Shown here piece after piece: positions 16,328-23,904 of a stretch of 64,000 nt of DNA. The notes below the pieces were generated by a model. That model saw only the letters and a list, made by a program, of their open reading frames with translations. It was not told the DNA's origin and did no database searches. Position numbers and translations under genes: made by a program. The first letter of the stretch is position 1; the number at the start of each line of letters is the position of its first letter. Origin of the DNA: Clostridiales bacterium (lineage in GTDB: Bacteria; Bacillota; Clostridia; Christensenellales; Borkfalkiaceae); assembly GCA_015069425.1 (NCBI GenBank), contig SVIP01000001.1, forward strand, positions 248,001-312,000. Direction: 5' to 3'.

Positions 16328-17059
16328 ATGAAACGATTAATAATAATGCCGTTAATTTTAATGCTAATATTGTCGTCGTTTTTACCTTTTTATCCCGTAA
16401 CGGTAAACTCAGAGCCAACTAAATACCTTAGAGTTATAACAGAAGATACTGCATTTTATAAAACCGTAAACGACACCACGCCTCTTTTCTATCTACCGTA
16501 CACTTACTACGTTAAACCACTTAAAGTCGAGGGGCTTTACACGCACGTGGAGTGTTACGGTCTAGGAGGCACAGCGGGGCTTGACGGCTACGTTTTAACA
16601 GAACTTCTTTACGACGATAAACTTCCCGTAATAAATCCTTACGTAGTATTAGAATTAACAACCGCTACTACAGCCGTATTATATAGAGATAGTAACTTAC
16701 AAGAACCAGTACAATATCTATTTGCTGAACGAAAACTAAAATATTACGGCTCCTTAACAAAGGGCGAGCAAATAATTTATTACTGTTCGTATAATAATCG
16801 TTTAGGTTACGTAAGAGAAAGCGACGTTTATCCCTTTTCTATTGCAAACCACCCAAATAAACTAACTTTCTTGCCCGAAGACCCCCCAAAAGAAGAAATA
16901 AAAACAGATACAAATAGTGGAAAAGATTTACTTACATTAAAAATTGCTATTATCTTATGCCTAGTTTTTGCTGGGATAGTCGGTCTTGTTGTAGCATTAA
17001 ATAAAAAGCCTACAAAAGCCGTGGCAATAGGATACTACGATGAAAACGACTATGAATAA
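16328..17059 (+). CDS. Membrane-anchored extracellular protein with SH3-like repeats
   Basis: A 243-residue protein of unknown function. A signal peptide (residues 1-28, 'MKRLIIMPLILMLILSSFLP') is followed by two short beta-rich units (about 32-95 and 105-170). Each ends in a 'GYV' turn ('LDGYVLTELL', 'RLGYVRESDV') like bacterial SH3 domains. Then come a proline/charged linker, one transmembrane helix (about 204-224) and a short cytoplasmic tail. The ribosome-binding site AGGGGG is clear. The same plan of signal peptide, SH3-like unit and C-terminal anchor recurs in the 867-residue protein 0.8 kb away, so the two probably work together at the cell surface. Confidence 0.75.
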   Translation: MKRLIIMPLILMLILSSFLPFYPVTVNSEPTKYLRVITEDTAFYKTVNDTTPLFYLPYTYYVKPLKVEGLYTHVECYGLGGTAGLDGYVLTELLYDDKLPVINPYVVLELTTATTAVLYRDSNLQEPVQYLFAERKLKYYGSLTKGEQIIYYCSYNNRLGYVRESDVYPFSIANHPNKLTFLPEDPPKEEIKTDTNSGKDLLTLKIAIILCLVFAGIVGLVVALNKKPTKAVAIGYYDENDYE

Positions 17060-17608
17060 TTATGCAATTAGTCGATTTTGAGAAGTTGCAATATTAGAAA
17101 CTTCCGTGTTTTTTTCTTTCTTTTCACTTTGTTCTTTTTTATTAGGCTTTTCATAAGATTTTTCGTGTTCAATGGTATGTCTATGTAAATTTTTGAAAAA
17201 ATCAACGTTCATACAAGTTTCTTCAAACCATTTATCGGTTGCGCCTAAGTTTTCTAAAATTTTTGCAATTTTTGCAATAATGATTGTTTGTCGTCTAAAG
17301 TACGCCCTACTCTTTAGGTTGATACCACTTAAATCTTGATTGTTCCTTTCTCTAAAATACTTATACCCTATTAAATCTCTTTCGATTTTTTTAAGTTTGA
17401 TAAGAGCGTCCTCAATAAGTAATTTCAGTGCAAATAAACAGTCCTTTTGATATGTAAAATCCACGATTGCCTGGCACTGTTCAATACACGGGCTATAATT
17501 ATCCATCGAAGAAACAGCGCTCCTTTCTACGTGTTCATCAATTTGCTCAGCAACCGCCTCTAAATTTGGGTATGCATAAAGCGCAGTTTTTGCATAATAT
17601 ACGTTCAT
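17060..17608 (-). CDS. Hypothetical helical protein
   Basis: I do not recognise this 182-residue protein. It is predicted cytosolic and mostly helical. The central part ('ALIKLKKIERDLIGYKYF') and 'AYFRRQTIIIAKIAKILENL' look like amphipathic helices, faintly like the helical C-terminal regions of sigma-like regulators. The last ~35 residues are a low-complexity Lys/Glu tail. It has a good promoter (TTGCAT-17-TATAAT) and an AAAGGAG ribosome-binding site, which supports it being real. Its stop codon abuts the stop of the SH3 protein with no base between them. It sits between the two SH3-anchored surface proteins; a functional link is only suggested by position. Confidence 0.7.
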   Translation of the reverse strand: MNVYYAKTALYAYPNLEAVAEQIDEHVERSAVSSMDNYSPCIEQCQAIVDFTYQKDCLFALKLLIEDALIKLKKIERDLIGYKYFRERNNQDLSGINLKSRAYFRRQTIIIAKIAKILENLGATDKWFEETCMNVDFFKNLHRHTIEHEKSYEKPNKKEQSEKKEKNTEVSNIATSQNRLIA

Positions 17609-17655
17609 AAATGTCTCCTTTGTCAGTTAAAAATTTTCACGTCAACGTTACCGCA

Positions 17656-17684
17656 ATTATACTTTTAAAAAATTTCAAATGCAA
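17656..17684 (-). promoter_or_regulatory. Promoter of the helical hypothetical gene
   Basis: On the minus strand TTGCAT, a 17-bp spacer and TATAAT lie about 48 nt before the start. Confidence 0.65.
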
Positions 17685-17841
17685 TATTTTATGTCACTAA
17701 AAACGAACATTTGTTTGTTTTTTATTTAATTTTACTCTTTTAATATGCCACTGTCTGTCATATTGGACTGACTTTTAAAAATAATTTCCATATTTTGGAA
17801 TAGGAAAAGTGTAAAAATATAAAATAAAAAGTCGAAATATA

Positions 17842-17870
17842 ATGACAAAAGGTAATTTATGTGATAAAAT
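17842..17870 (+). promoter_or_regulatory. Extended -10 promoter abutting the 867-residue gene, apparently leaderless
   Basis: ATGACA, a 17-bp spacer and TGA-TAAAAT end 7 nt before the ATG at 17878. Transcription should start at the ATG itself; no SD is present. Confidence 0.62.
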
Positions 17871-17877
17871 GTAAATT

Positions 17878-20481
17878 ATGAAACAAATCGGTTGGAATAT
17901 AAATAAAGTAATAATATGTATAGTGTTAGTTTTTGCGAGTGTGCTCTGTTATTTTTTTGCAAGCGCATCTTTTAGTTTTGTAAAAGCGGACAGCGCACAG
18001 GTTGAATATTTTTTACCTGTAGACAACATGCAATATAAGACTTTAAACGCCCCTATTGACGTTTACTCTGACGACGACGTAACAGCAATCGCTAGTGGTG
18101 ACCAAAAATTGTATGTATACTATGATGGAAAATACACTGAACTTGACGGTTTTAGTGCAATAAAGCAAGTGAAAAAATTTGACAATGCCACTTTACTCGT
18201 ATCAGATTTTGGTCGTATTTATTCTATCTCTTTACTAAATAATTTTAATAAACTTGAACTCTCCCAAATAAGTGGCAACTACTTTGACGTCAATAAAGAA
18301 TATTTAATTGCTGCGTATAGCAGAACAGCAGAAGTATATAAAATAAATAATAATGGGTTTAACTATTCATCTTCCTTTTCATTAGATGCCGATAAACCCG
18401 TTGCGATTAATGATAATAATGAAATTTTCTTTTACAACTCTAACGGTATTTGTAAATTATCCGCTACAAAAACTAATGAGGAACCTGTCGTTTTATCAAC
18501 CGACGTTCCGTCTAAAATGATAGCGGATAAAAGTTATATTTATTTCTTAACCGAAAATCAAACACACGTAACTAAACTCAACATATCAACCTTAGAAAAA
18601 ACCACTCTAACTATTACAGAACTTGATAAAGACTATCAACTTGGGAATCTTATTTCCCCTAGCGGTATCAATTTTAAAAACGGAAACTTACTTTTGACCG
18701 ACACTGAACTTGATGCCGTGCAAGAATTTAAGATTGAAGAAGACCAGTTAGTCTTTACTGGCTTTGCAATCGCAAGTGGAAAAACTGCCTATAACCGCAC
18801 TAGCAAAAATGCAGTCTCAATCGAATATTACAATAATAACGTAGCCGTTCTCGATGAAAATAAACTTTTAATAACTAAAACTGAAACAGAAAATCCATAC
18901 GATAGAAGTAACTTTAAAAATTATACTAAGATAGATACATTTAAGGGAACTATGCCAAACACAATTGCTATCGGCAAAGACACGGTTTTACTCTCTTATA
19001 ATCACGAAAAAAACAACGGTTATTTAAAAATGTTAAACCTATCAGACGGAACGTTGTCTGATAGAATTGACGTATTTAATTACGTTATTCAAGAAATTTG
19101 CTATCAAAGTGGAAACTATTACGTATTGTTAATTAGACTAGAGGGTGTAACCCACAAAGAAACTTTGGTTTATAAATTATCTGAAACCGATAGACAATTA
19201 AGCGAAAAAGTATTAACTAGCGACTTTAACGCAACTGCAATGACTGTGGACGTGTTTGGAAATATATATTTAGCGGACAGTAACGGAAAGATTTGCTTTT
19301 ACGAAAAAAGTAACAAGTATTCTGAAAAAGCGATAGGCACTATTAAAAATATAAAGAAAATGTCTACAGATCTCGGTGGTGTTTTATTCGTCCTTAGTGA
19401 CGGCATTAGTTATTACGATGGCAATACCTTTAAGTCATCTAGTATTACCCCACCGGAAACTAGCGATAAAATAAAATCGTTCGCTATGAGTTTTGAAAAT
19501 AAAAACGTATACCTACTTTACAACGGAAAAGAATACGTTTGCAAAACGAAAGCACTTGATAATTTATCGCTAAGCGAAGTAACTGTATCAAATAAAGATT
19601 TTATTACAACGTCTAATACCACCAAACAAGATGCTCTCAAAATTGCAACTGTAGATAAAAGTGCAAACGTATACTCTGTATTAAGAGAAAAAGATGGTGA
19701 CAGATTTATTTATATCGGACTTGCCGAAAAACAGTCCGAATACGCACACATTTGCGATATTAAGATGAGCGATAAACTTACGCTATCGGTATTAGCAGGA
19801 CAAAACCAAATTGTTTTTGTAAACAATAAAGAAGTTACTTTATCGTTACCCAAATTTACTGATGCACCCGAAAAAGCATACGTTGCTACCGATGTTAACG
19901 CTTATTATATTCCGATAATATTAAAAGATATTGATGAAACTGAAGTTGACTATATGCCTATTAATTTTGCATTAACTGATAACGGCAATTTAGTTAGGTT
20001 GACAAAATCAACAGTAATCTCCCCCCTCTCCACCGTTAAGTTTTTAACAAGAGAACAAAGCGGAGAAACTCTTGATATTTATTTTTATTTTGCATCATTT
20101 ACCGTAAACGGAAATCATTATTCAGGATATATTCCCGTATCATTTACCGTTCCAGTATTAGCGGAAGATTTTTCTTGGAAAGAGTATAGTATTGAAACAG
20201 TCAAAAAGACCGACGTTTATATAGACGCACTTTTAGGTGGTGAAAGTATTTATTCTCTAAATGATGGCGAACAAGTTATAATAACAGAAAAAGGCGAAAG
20301 CGTTTACAAAGTAAAAATCCAAATAAATGAAAATGAATTTATTGAAGGATATATAAACGTAAACGCAATTAAAAATAAAGCAGAGACAACAGTAAGAAAC
20401 GTTATAATTTTAATTATAATTTCTATTTGTATCTTAGGAACATCGCTTTTCTTAGTATTAAGAAAAAAACCCAACAATTAA
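17878..20481 (+). CDS. Large membrane-anchored extracellular protein, propeller-like body plus SH3-like domain
   Basis: An 867-residue protein of unknown function. The N-terminal hydrophobic segment (about 10-32) with 'VKADSAQ' after it looks like a signal peptide. The long body (about 40-690) is made of short repeated beta segments such as 'DVYSDDDVTAIASGDQKLYV' and 'NIYLADSNGKICFYEKS', suggesting a beta-propeller. Then come an Ig-like stretch, an SH3-like unit near 755-825 ending 'EGYINVNAI', a transmembrane helix (about 835-860) and a short basic tail. It shares the SH3-plus-anchor ending with the protein at 16328. There is no SD, and the promoter touches the ATG. Confidence 0.78.
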   Translation: MKQIGWNINKVIICIVLVFASVLCYFFASASFSFVKADSAQVEYFLPVDNMQYKTLNAPIDVYSDDDVTAIASGDQKLYVYYDGKYTELDGFSAIKQVKKFDNATLLVSDFGRIYSISLLNNFNKLELSQISGNYFDVNKEYLIAAYSRTAEVYKINNNGFNYSSSFSLDADKPVAINDNNEIFFYNSNGICKLSATKTNEEPVVLSTDVPSKMIADKSYIYFLTENQTHVTKLNISTLEKTTLTITELDKDYQLGNLISPSGINFKNGNLLLTDTELDAVQEFKIEEDQLVFTGFAIASGKTAYNRTSKNAVSIEYYNNNVAVLDENKLLITKTETENPYDRSNFKNYTKIDTFKGTMPNTIAIGKDTVLLSYNHEKNNGYLKMLNLSDGTLSDRIDVFNYVIQEICYQSGNYYVLLIRLEGVTHKETLVYKLSETDRQLSEKVLTSDFNATAMTVDVFGNIYLADSNGKICFYEKSNKYSEKAIGTIKNIKKMSTDLGGVLFVLSDGISYYDGNTFKSSSITPPETSDKIKSFAMSFENKNVYLLYNGKEYVCKTKALDNLSLSEVTVSNKDFITTSNTTKQDALKIATVDKSANVYSVLREKDGDRFIYIGLAEKQSEYAHICDIKMSDKLTLSVLAGQNQIVFVNNKEVTLSLPKFTDAPEKAYVATDVNAYYIPIILKDIDETEVDYMPINFALTDNGNLVRLTKSTVISPLSTVKFLTREQSGETLDIYFYFASFTVNGNHYSGYIPVSFTVPVLAEDFSWKEYSIETVKKTDVYIDALLGGESIYSLNDGEQVIITEKGESVYKVKIQINENEFIEGYINVNAIKNKAETTVRNVIILIIISICILGTSLFLVLRKKPNN

Positions 20482-20499
20482 AAACAACCAAATAATTCA

Positions 20500-20531
20500 A
20501 AAGAGAGCCAAAATGAATTTTGGCTCTCTTT
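20500..20531. terminator. Bidirectional intrinsic terminator
   Basis: AAAGAGAGCCAAAAT pairs with ATTTTGGCTCTCTTT. It separates the convergent surface-protein and SSB genes. Confidence 0.82.
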
Positions 20532-20534
20532 GTT

Positions 20535-21239
20535 TTAGTCTGCATATGCGGAATCTTTATCCGTTTCACTTTGTACAAATTGTATTAAGTTAAATTCTTC
20601 ATCCACGTCAAAATTTTCCGCATTCTCATAGGCTGCAAGTTTACTTATGGAAACTTCGTACGCCGTAAGTGTCCTAACGTCATCGTCAGTAATTCTTTTT
20701 TGATATTCACGACTTTGAATACGTCCACTAACCGCAATATGCTCTCCAACCGCAAGGTTTTTTGCAAATCTCGCATTTCTACCCCAAGCAATACACGGAA
20801 TATAATCAGATTTATTATAAGAACGGTTAACAGCAATTAAAATATCTGCAATTTCTCTATTAAACGGAGTCGTTCTATAGATAGGTGGTTTACAGATATA
20901 ACCTGTAAGCACAATGTTGTTTGGATTTTTAACCGAAACGTCATCTAGAAGTTCTCTAACAAAAACCGTAAGCATAAGTTTACTTTTTCCGTCAACTAAT
21001 TTATTATACGAACGGAATTGACCTAAAGCGTTTATAGTAACCCCAACTTTCAAATCCTTGTCGTTAATAAGACGTTCCGATACGGTAACAGGCAAAATAT
21101 CTCCCTGCCCCGACAGTCTTTTTACCAGTACGTTCATTTCATAAAAACCTTCGCCGTATACTTCGTGCGAAAATTCTGCGTTTGTAACGATTTCACCACT
21201 GATAAATACTTTGTTGTTTTTTTCTTGTAAATAGTTCAT
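20535..21239 (-). CDS. Single-stranded DNA-binding protein with two OB folds
   Basis: A 234-residue protein with two SSB-type OB folds in tandem. Residues about 8-105 ('KVFISGEIVTNAEFSHE') form a divergent first fold. About 110-205 form a canonical one, with 'NIVLTGYICKPPIYRTTP' and 'IPCIAWGRNARFAKNLAVGE' as in Ssb/PriB proteins. The acidic tail ('DVDEEFNLIQFVQSETDK') is not the usual DDDIPF end. It likely coats single-stranded DNA; a classical Ssb is probably encoded elsewhere. The track's TTG start lies on the GGAGG ribosome-binding site. The ATG at 21239, 8 nt after GGAGG, is chosen. It follows the deacetylase by 23 nt in one operon. Confidence 0.82.
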   Translation of the reverse strand: MNYLQEKNNKVFISGEIVTNAEFSHEVYGEGFYEMNVLVKRLSGQGDILPVTVSERLINDKDLKVGVTINALGQFRSYNKLVDGKSKLMLTVFVRELLDDVSVKNPNNIVLTGYICKPPIYRTTPFNREIADILIAVNRSYNKSDYIPCIAWGRNARFAKNLAVGEHIAVSGRIQSREYQKRITDDDVRTLTAYEVSISKLAAYENAENFDVDEEFNLIQFVQSETDKDSAYAD

Positions 21240-21262
21240 ATATATTTCCTCCAATGAATTTC

Positions 21263-22027
21263 CTATGATTTAATTTGTGCTCCATCTACCGCCATATAAT
21301 AATTATCACGATAGATAAGTTCGCCAATTGGCACAAAAGCATAACCTTTCCCCTTTAACTCTTTAATTATTTGAGGCAAAGCATCTGCCGTGTGCAATCC
21401 TTGATTATGGAAAAGCACTATTGAGCCGTTTTTCACCTTGTTTACAACACGATTACTTATCTCGTTTGCGGATAAATTTTTCCAGTCCAAACTGTCTACG
21501 TCCCATTGAATAGTGTAAAGTCCTAATTCTTTTGCCGTTTGAATTAAAAGGTCGTCGTAATCCCCGTACGGAGGACGAAAAACTTCTACTTTTTTACCAG
21601 TAATTTCTTCAATCGCCACTCTTGACGTGGTCAGTTCGTTTATAATCGACTGCTTATCTAACTTACTCATATAAGGGTGTGTTGCGGAATGAGTTCCTAT
21701 TTCATGCCCCAAGTCTGAAATTTTTTTAACCATTTCGGGATACTTTTTCGTCCAAAATTCCACCATAAAAAAAGTGCTTTTTACTTGCTCTTTTTCCATT
21801 ATAGATAAGAGTTTTTCCGTATAATCTGTTCCCCAAGCACAGTCAAAAGAAATTGCTACTTTCTTTTCTTCGGTGCTTACATAATATATTGGTAGTTTTT
21901 TTGTCGCACTTCCAGTAACGACTTGATAGGCACCAGACTTTTGTACTAAAATGGTTAATAAAACAATAATAAGAAAAGCAGTTACTACTTTTAATATCTT
22001 TTTTTTGGAAAGGACGGTGAAATACAT
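21263..22027 (-). CDS. Polysaccharide deacetylase (NodB domain, PdaB-like), membrane-anchored
   Basis: A 254-residue protein with an N-terminal transmembrane anchor (about 10-30) and an extracellular NodB deacetylase domain. The catalytic aspartate motif is 'ISFDCAWG', the metal histidines are in 'GTHSATHPYMS', and 'RPPYGDYD' and 'VLFHN' complete motifs 3 to 5. Such enzymes remove acetyl groups from peptidoglycan or other surface polysaccharides. 'PIYYVSTEEKKVAISFD' resembles the PdaB/YlxY group linked to spore formation, but no other sporulation gene is seen here. It is co-oriented with, and 23 nt upstream of, the SSB-like gene. No convincing promoter was found directly upstream. Confidence 0.9.
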   Translation of the reverse strand: MYFTVLSKKKILKVVTAFLIIVLLTILVQKSGAYQVVTGSATKKLPIYYVSTEEKKVAISFDCAWGTDYTEKLLSIMEKEQVKSTFFMVEFWTKKYPEMVKKISDLGHEIGTHSATHPYMSKLDKQSIINELTTSRVAIEEITGKKVEVFRPPYGDYDDLLIQTAKELGLYTIQWDVDSLDWKNLSANEISNRVVNKVKNGSIVLFHNQGLHTADALPQIIKELKGKGYAFVPIGELIYRDNYYMAVDGAQIKS

Positions 22028-22120
22028 TTTATCTTTTTCCTTATATCGAATTTAAGGTTATTTTGTCGAATTTTATCGAAATTTGTAAAATCACTTAACT
22101 TCTACAAAATAAAATATGCT

Positions 22121-22151
22121 AAAAAGGGCACGGTTATGATAAACCGCACCC
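22121..22151 (-). terminator. Second of two tandem terminators after the small membrane protein
   Basis: Read on the minus strand, GGGTGCGGTT pairs with AACCGTGCCC (two G-U pairs) and is followed by five T. The C/A mismatches on the plus strand show that the minus-strand RNA is the folding one. Confidence 0.65.
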
Positions 22152-22153
22152 AT

Positions 22154-22191
22154 AAAAAAGAAAAAGCGAGTACTTTTATAAAAGCACTCGC
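22154..22191 (-). terminator. First of two tandem terminators after the small membrane protein
   Basis: On the minus strand GCGAGTGCTTTT pairs with AAAAGTACTCGC (one wobble) and is followed by a T-rich tract. It lies about 20 nt beyond the stop of the 66-residue gene. Confidence 0.75.
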
Positions 22192-22209
22192 CCAATAATC
22201 ACTTAATTA

Positions 22210-22410
22210 TCATTTGTTTTTATCTTTAACAGTTAAGGTCATAAACACTGCTACAACGTTAAAAATAAATCCTGCCCAAAACCACATAACTTCGTTCATT
22301 TCTTTATTTTTATCACGAACAATATCTACACAAATACGCCCGCAAACGTATCCGCCCAAAAGATAAATAATTACAGAAATACAAAATAAAATTATTTGAA
22401 AGGGTGTCAT
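22210..22410 (-). CDS. Small two-helix membrane protein of unknown function
   Basis: This 66-residue protein is not one I recognise. Two hydrophobic helices (about 4-25 and 41-60) flank a short polar loop with Arg, Asp and Lys ('DIVRDKNKEMNEV'). Both ends probably lie on one side of the membrane. The expression signals are exceptionally good: a perfect TTGACA-17-TATAAT promoter, a GGAGG ribosome-binding site 8 nt before this ATG and two tandem terminators, so the gene is monocistronic and likely highly expressed. The track's TTG start two codons earlier is only 2 nt from GGAGG and is rejected. Confidence 0.78.
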   Translation of the reverse strand: MTPFQIILFCISVIIYLLGGYVCGRICVDIVRDKNKEMNEVMWFWAGFIFNVVAVFMTLTVKDKNK

Positions 22411-22433
22411 AAACAAAACCTCCTTTTTTTAAC

Positions 22434-22462
22434 ATTATATTCCTAATATTTAATTTTGTCAA
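22434..22462 (-). promoter_or_regulatory. Perfect consensus promoter of the small membrane protein
   Basis: TTGACA, a 17-bp spacer and TATAAT on the minus strand, 23 nt before the start codon. Confidence 0.85.
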
Positions 22463-22506
22463 TAGTCATTTTTAAAAAATATATCGAATTTTACAACTTT
22501 AAAAAT

Positions 22507-22537
22507 AAAATCGGGATAGAGAACTATCCCGTTTTAT
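22507..22537 (-). terminator. Intrinsic terminator of the peroxide-response operon
   Basis: CGGGATAG and CTATCCCG pair around AGAA (or its complement), with a T-rich tail on the minus strand. It lies 15 nt past the BFD-like gene. Confidence 0.82.
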
Positions 22538-22551
22538 TTATCTGCGAAATC

Positions 22552-22749
22552 TTAGCCCATTAAAACTTCAGATATAACATCTAAAACTTTTTGATAACAA
22601 CCACCACAACCAGTGGTACAATGGGTTACGTTTTGTACTTCCTTAAAAACATCGATAACGTTTTCTAATTTATTGTGCGTTTCAAGAGCAGTTGCAATTG
22701 AATTATAGTCAACTTGCGCACAGTTACAAACCATATAATTCTCTTTCAT
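22552..22749 (-). CDS. BFD-like [2Fe-2S]-binding protein
   Basis: A 65-residue protein with the bacterioferritin-associated ferredoxin pattern: CxC near the start ('MVCNCAQVDY') and a second cysteine group in 'CTTGCGGCYQKV'. Proteins of this fold bind one [2Fe-2S] cluster and pass electrons to ferritins or oxidoreductases. It is the last gene of the perR-rubrerythrin operon, 17 nt after rubrerythrin, so it probably serves peroxide detoxification or iron storage. An AGGGA ribosome-binding site supports the first ATG; a later ATG at residue 6 is also possible. Confidence 0.83.
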   Translation of the reverse strand: MKENYMVCNCAQVDYNSIATALETHNKLENVIDVFKEVQNVTHCTTGCGGCYQKVLDVISEVLMG

Positions 22750-22766
22750 CTCTATTCCCTCAAAAC

Positions 22767-23312
22767 TTATTTGTTAAAATATCTCTTTAATAAGCCCTCA
22801 AATGCTTTACCGTGACGAGCTTCGTCTCTTGCCATTTCATGAACGGTATCGTGAATAGCATCAAGATTGAGTTCTTTTGCTTTTTTAGCAAGTTCAAATT
22901 TACCAGCCGTTGCACCATTTTCTGCTTCTACACGCATTTCAAGGTTTTTCTTGGTTGAATCGGTAACGCATTCACCTAAAAGTTCAGCAAACTTAGCAGC
23001 GTGTTCTGCTTCTTCATAAGCCGCTTTTTCCCAGTAAAGACCGATTTCTGGATATCCTTCTCTATGAGCAACTCTTGCCATTGCGAGATACATACCAACT
23101 TCAGTACATTCACCTGCAAAGTTCATTCTTAGTCCTTCAATAATTTCAGGATCAACACCTTTAGCAACGCCTACAACGTGTTCAGCAGCCCAAGCCATAC
23201 CTTCTTTCTGCTCGTTGAATTTAACAGCAGGTGCGCCACATGTTGGGCATTTAGCAGGGGCAGAATCCCCTTCGTGAACATAACCACAAATAGTACAAAC
23301 AAATTTTTTCAT
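22767..23312 (-). CDS. Reverse rubrerythrin
   Basis: A 181-residue non-haem iron protein with domains in reversed order. A rubredoxin-like FeS4 site comes first ('[10 protein letters not shown]' and 'CPTCGAP', residues 1-35). A di-iron four-helix bundle follows, with carboxylate/histidine ligands in 'FAGECTEV', 'EEAEHAAKF' and '[10 protein letters not shown]'. It reduces hydrogen peroxide to water with electrons from NADH via a rubredoxin-type partner, a key defence in anaerobes. It lies between perR and a BFD-like ferredoxin in one operon, so it should be induced when PerR is oxidised. Confidence 0.94.
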   Translation of the reverse strand: MKKFVCTICGYVHEGDSAPAKCPTCGAPAVKFNEQKEGMAWAAEHVVGVAKGVDPEIIEGLRMNFAGECTEVGMYLAMARVAHREGYPEIGLYWEKAAYEEAEHAAKFAELLGECVTDSTKKNLEMRVEAENGATAGKFELAKKAKELNLDAIHDTVHEMARDEARHGKAFEGLLKRYFNK

Positions 23313-23355
23313 AATTTCTCCTTTTGGTTTTTTAACCTATATATATTTTTATTTT

Positions 23356-23733
23356 TTATTCAGCTATATCATTACAACAATCCATACATTGTCCGTAATA
23401 AACACATTTCTCACCAATTACTTTTAATCCCAACTCTTCAATCTCGTCAGGAGTTTTAGTTGGCTTAAACAAGTCTATTATTTTACCACATTTGCTACAG
23501 ATAAAATGACTGTGCCGTGACGTGTCTCCATCATAATGCAACCTTTTATCTTCGGTTTCAAGGGTAATTATCTCCCTTTCGTCAGTAAGAAGTTTTAAGT
23601 TGCGATATACCGTGCCTAAACTAATATTAGGCTCAAACTCTCTTGCTGAACTATAAATCATATCAGCAGTCGGGTGATCACTTCTGCCCTTTATGATTTC
23701 AGTTATCAATTCTCTTTGCCTTGAATAACGCAT
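23356..23733 (-). CDS. perR: PerR-type Fur-family peroxide-sensing repressor
   Basis: A 125-residue Fur-family regulator. The winged helix ('HPTADMIYSS', 'SLGTVYRNLKLL') precedes the metal region: the regulatory site around 'RLHYDGDTSRHSHFIC' and two CxxC zinc-binding pairs ('CSKCGK', 'CMDCC'). The histidines and the missing iron-uptake context favour PerR over Fur. It heads the operon with reverse rubrerythrin and BFD. Its own promoter contains a near-PerR-box inverted repeat, so it should autoregulate. An AGGAGG-like site gives a clear start. Confidence 0.9.
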   Translation of the reverse strand: MRYSRQRELITEIIKGRSDHPTADMIYSSAREFEPNISLGTVYRNLKLLTDEREIITLETEDKRLHYDGDTSRHSHFICSKCGKIIDLFKPTKTPDEIEELGLKVIGEKCVYYGQCMDCCNDIAE

Positions 23734-23761
23734 CTTAATACCTCCTTTTCAAATCGTTATC

Positions 23762-23806
23762 AGTAATGATTACTATTATTATAATAAAGATAAAACGTTT
23801 TGTCAA
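23762..23806 (-). promoter_or_regulatory. perR promoter with PerR-box-like operator
   Basis: On the minus strand a perfect TTGACA-17-TATAAT (23778-23806) is followed at once by AGTAATCATTACT (23762-23774). This 6-1-6 inverted repeat resembles the PerR/Fur box TTATAATNATTATAA and covers the expected transcription start, as an autorepressor site should. Confidence 0.78.
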
Positions 23807-23837
23807 GGGTTTTTTAAAATTTTTTAAAAAATCTTTT

Positions 23838-23870
23838 AAAAAAATTACGGCAAGTAAAAACTTACCGTAA
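23838..23870 (-). terminator. Intrinsic terminator of nadE
   Basis: On the minus strand TTACGGTAAGT pairs with ACTTGCCGTAA through one G-U wobble and is followed by seven T. The plus-strand version has a C/A mismatch, so the minus-strand transcript is the real one. Confidence 0.8.
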
Positions 23871-23904
23871 ACACAAACATTATATATAACCTAATATATA
23901 CAAC

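Noticed and set aside
22028-22120. TCGAATTT repeats upstream of the NodB deacetylase as an operator
   Set aside because: The copies are short, unevenly spaced and easily arise in AT-rich sequence.
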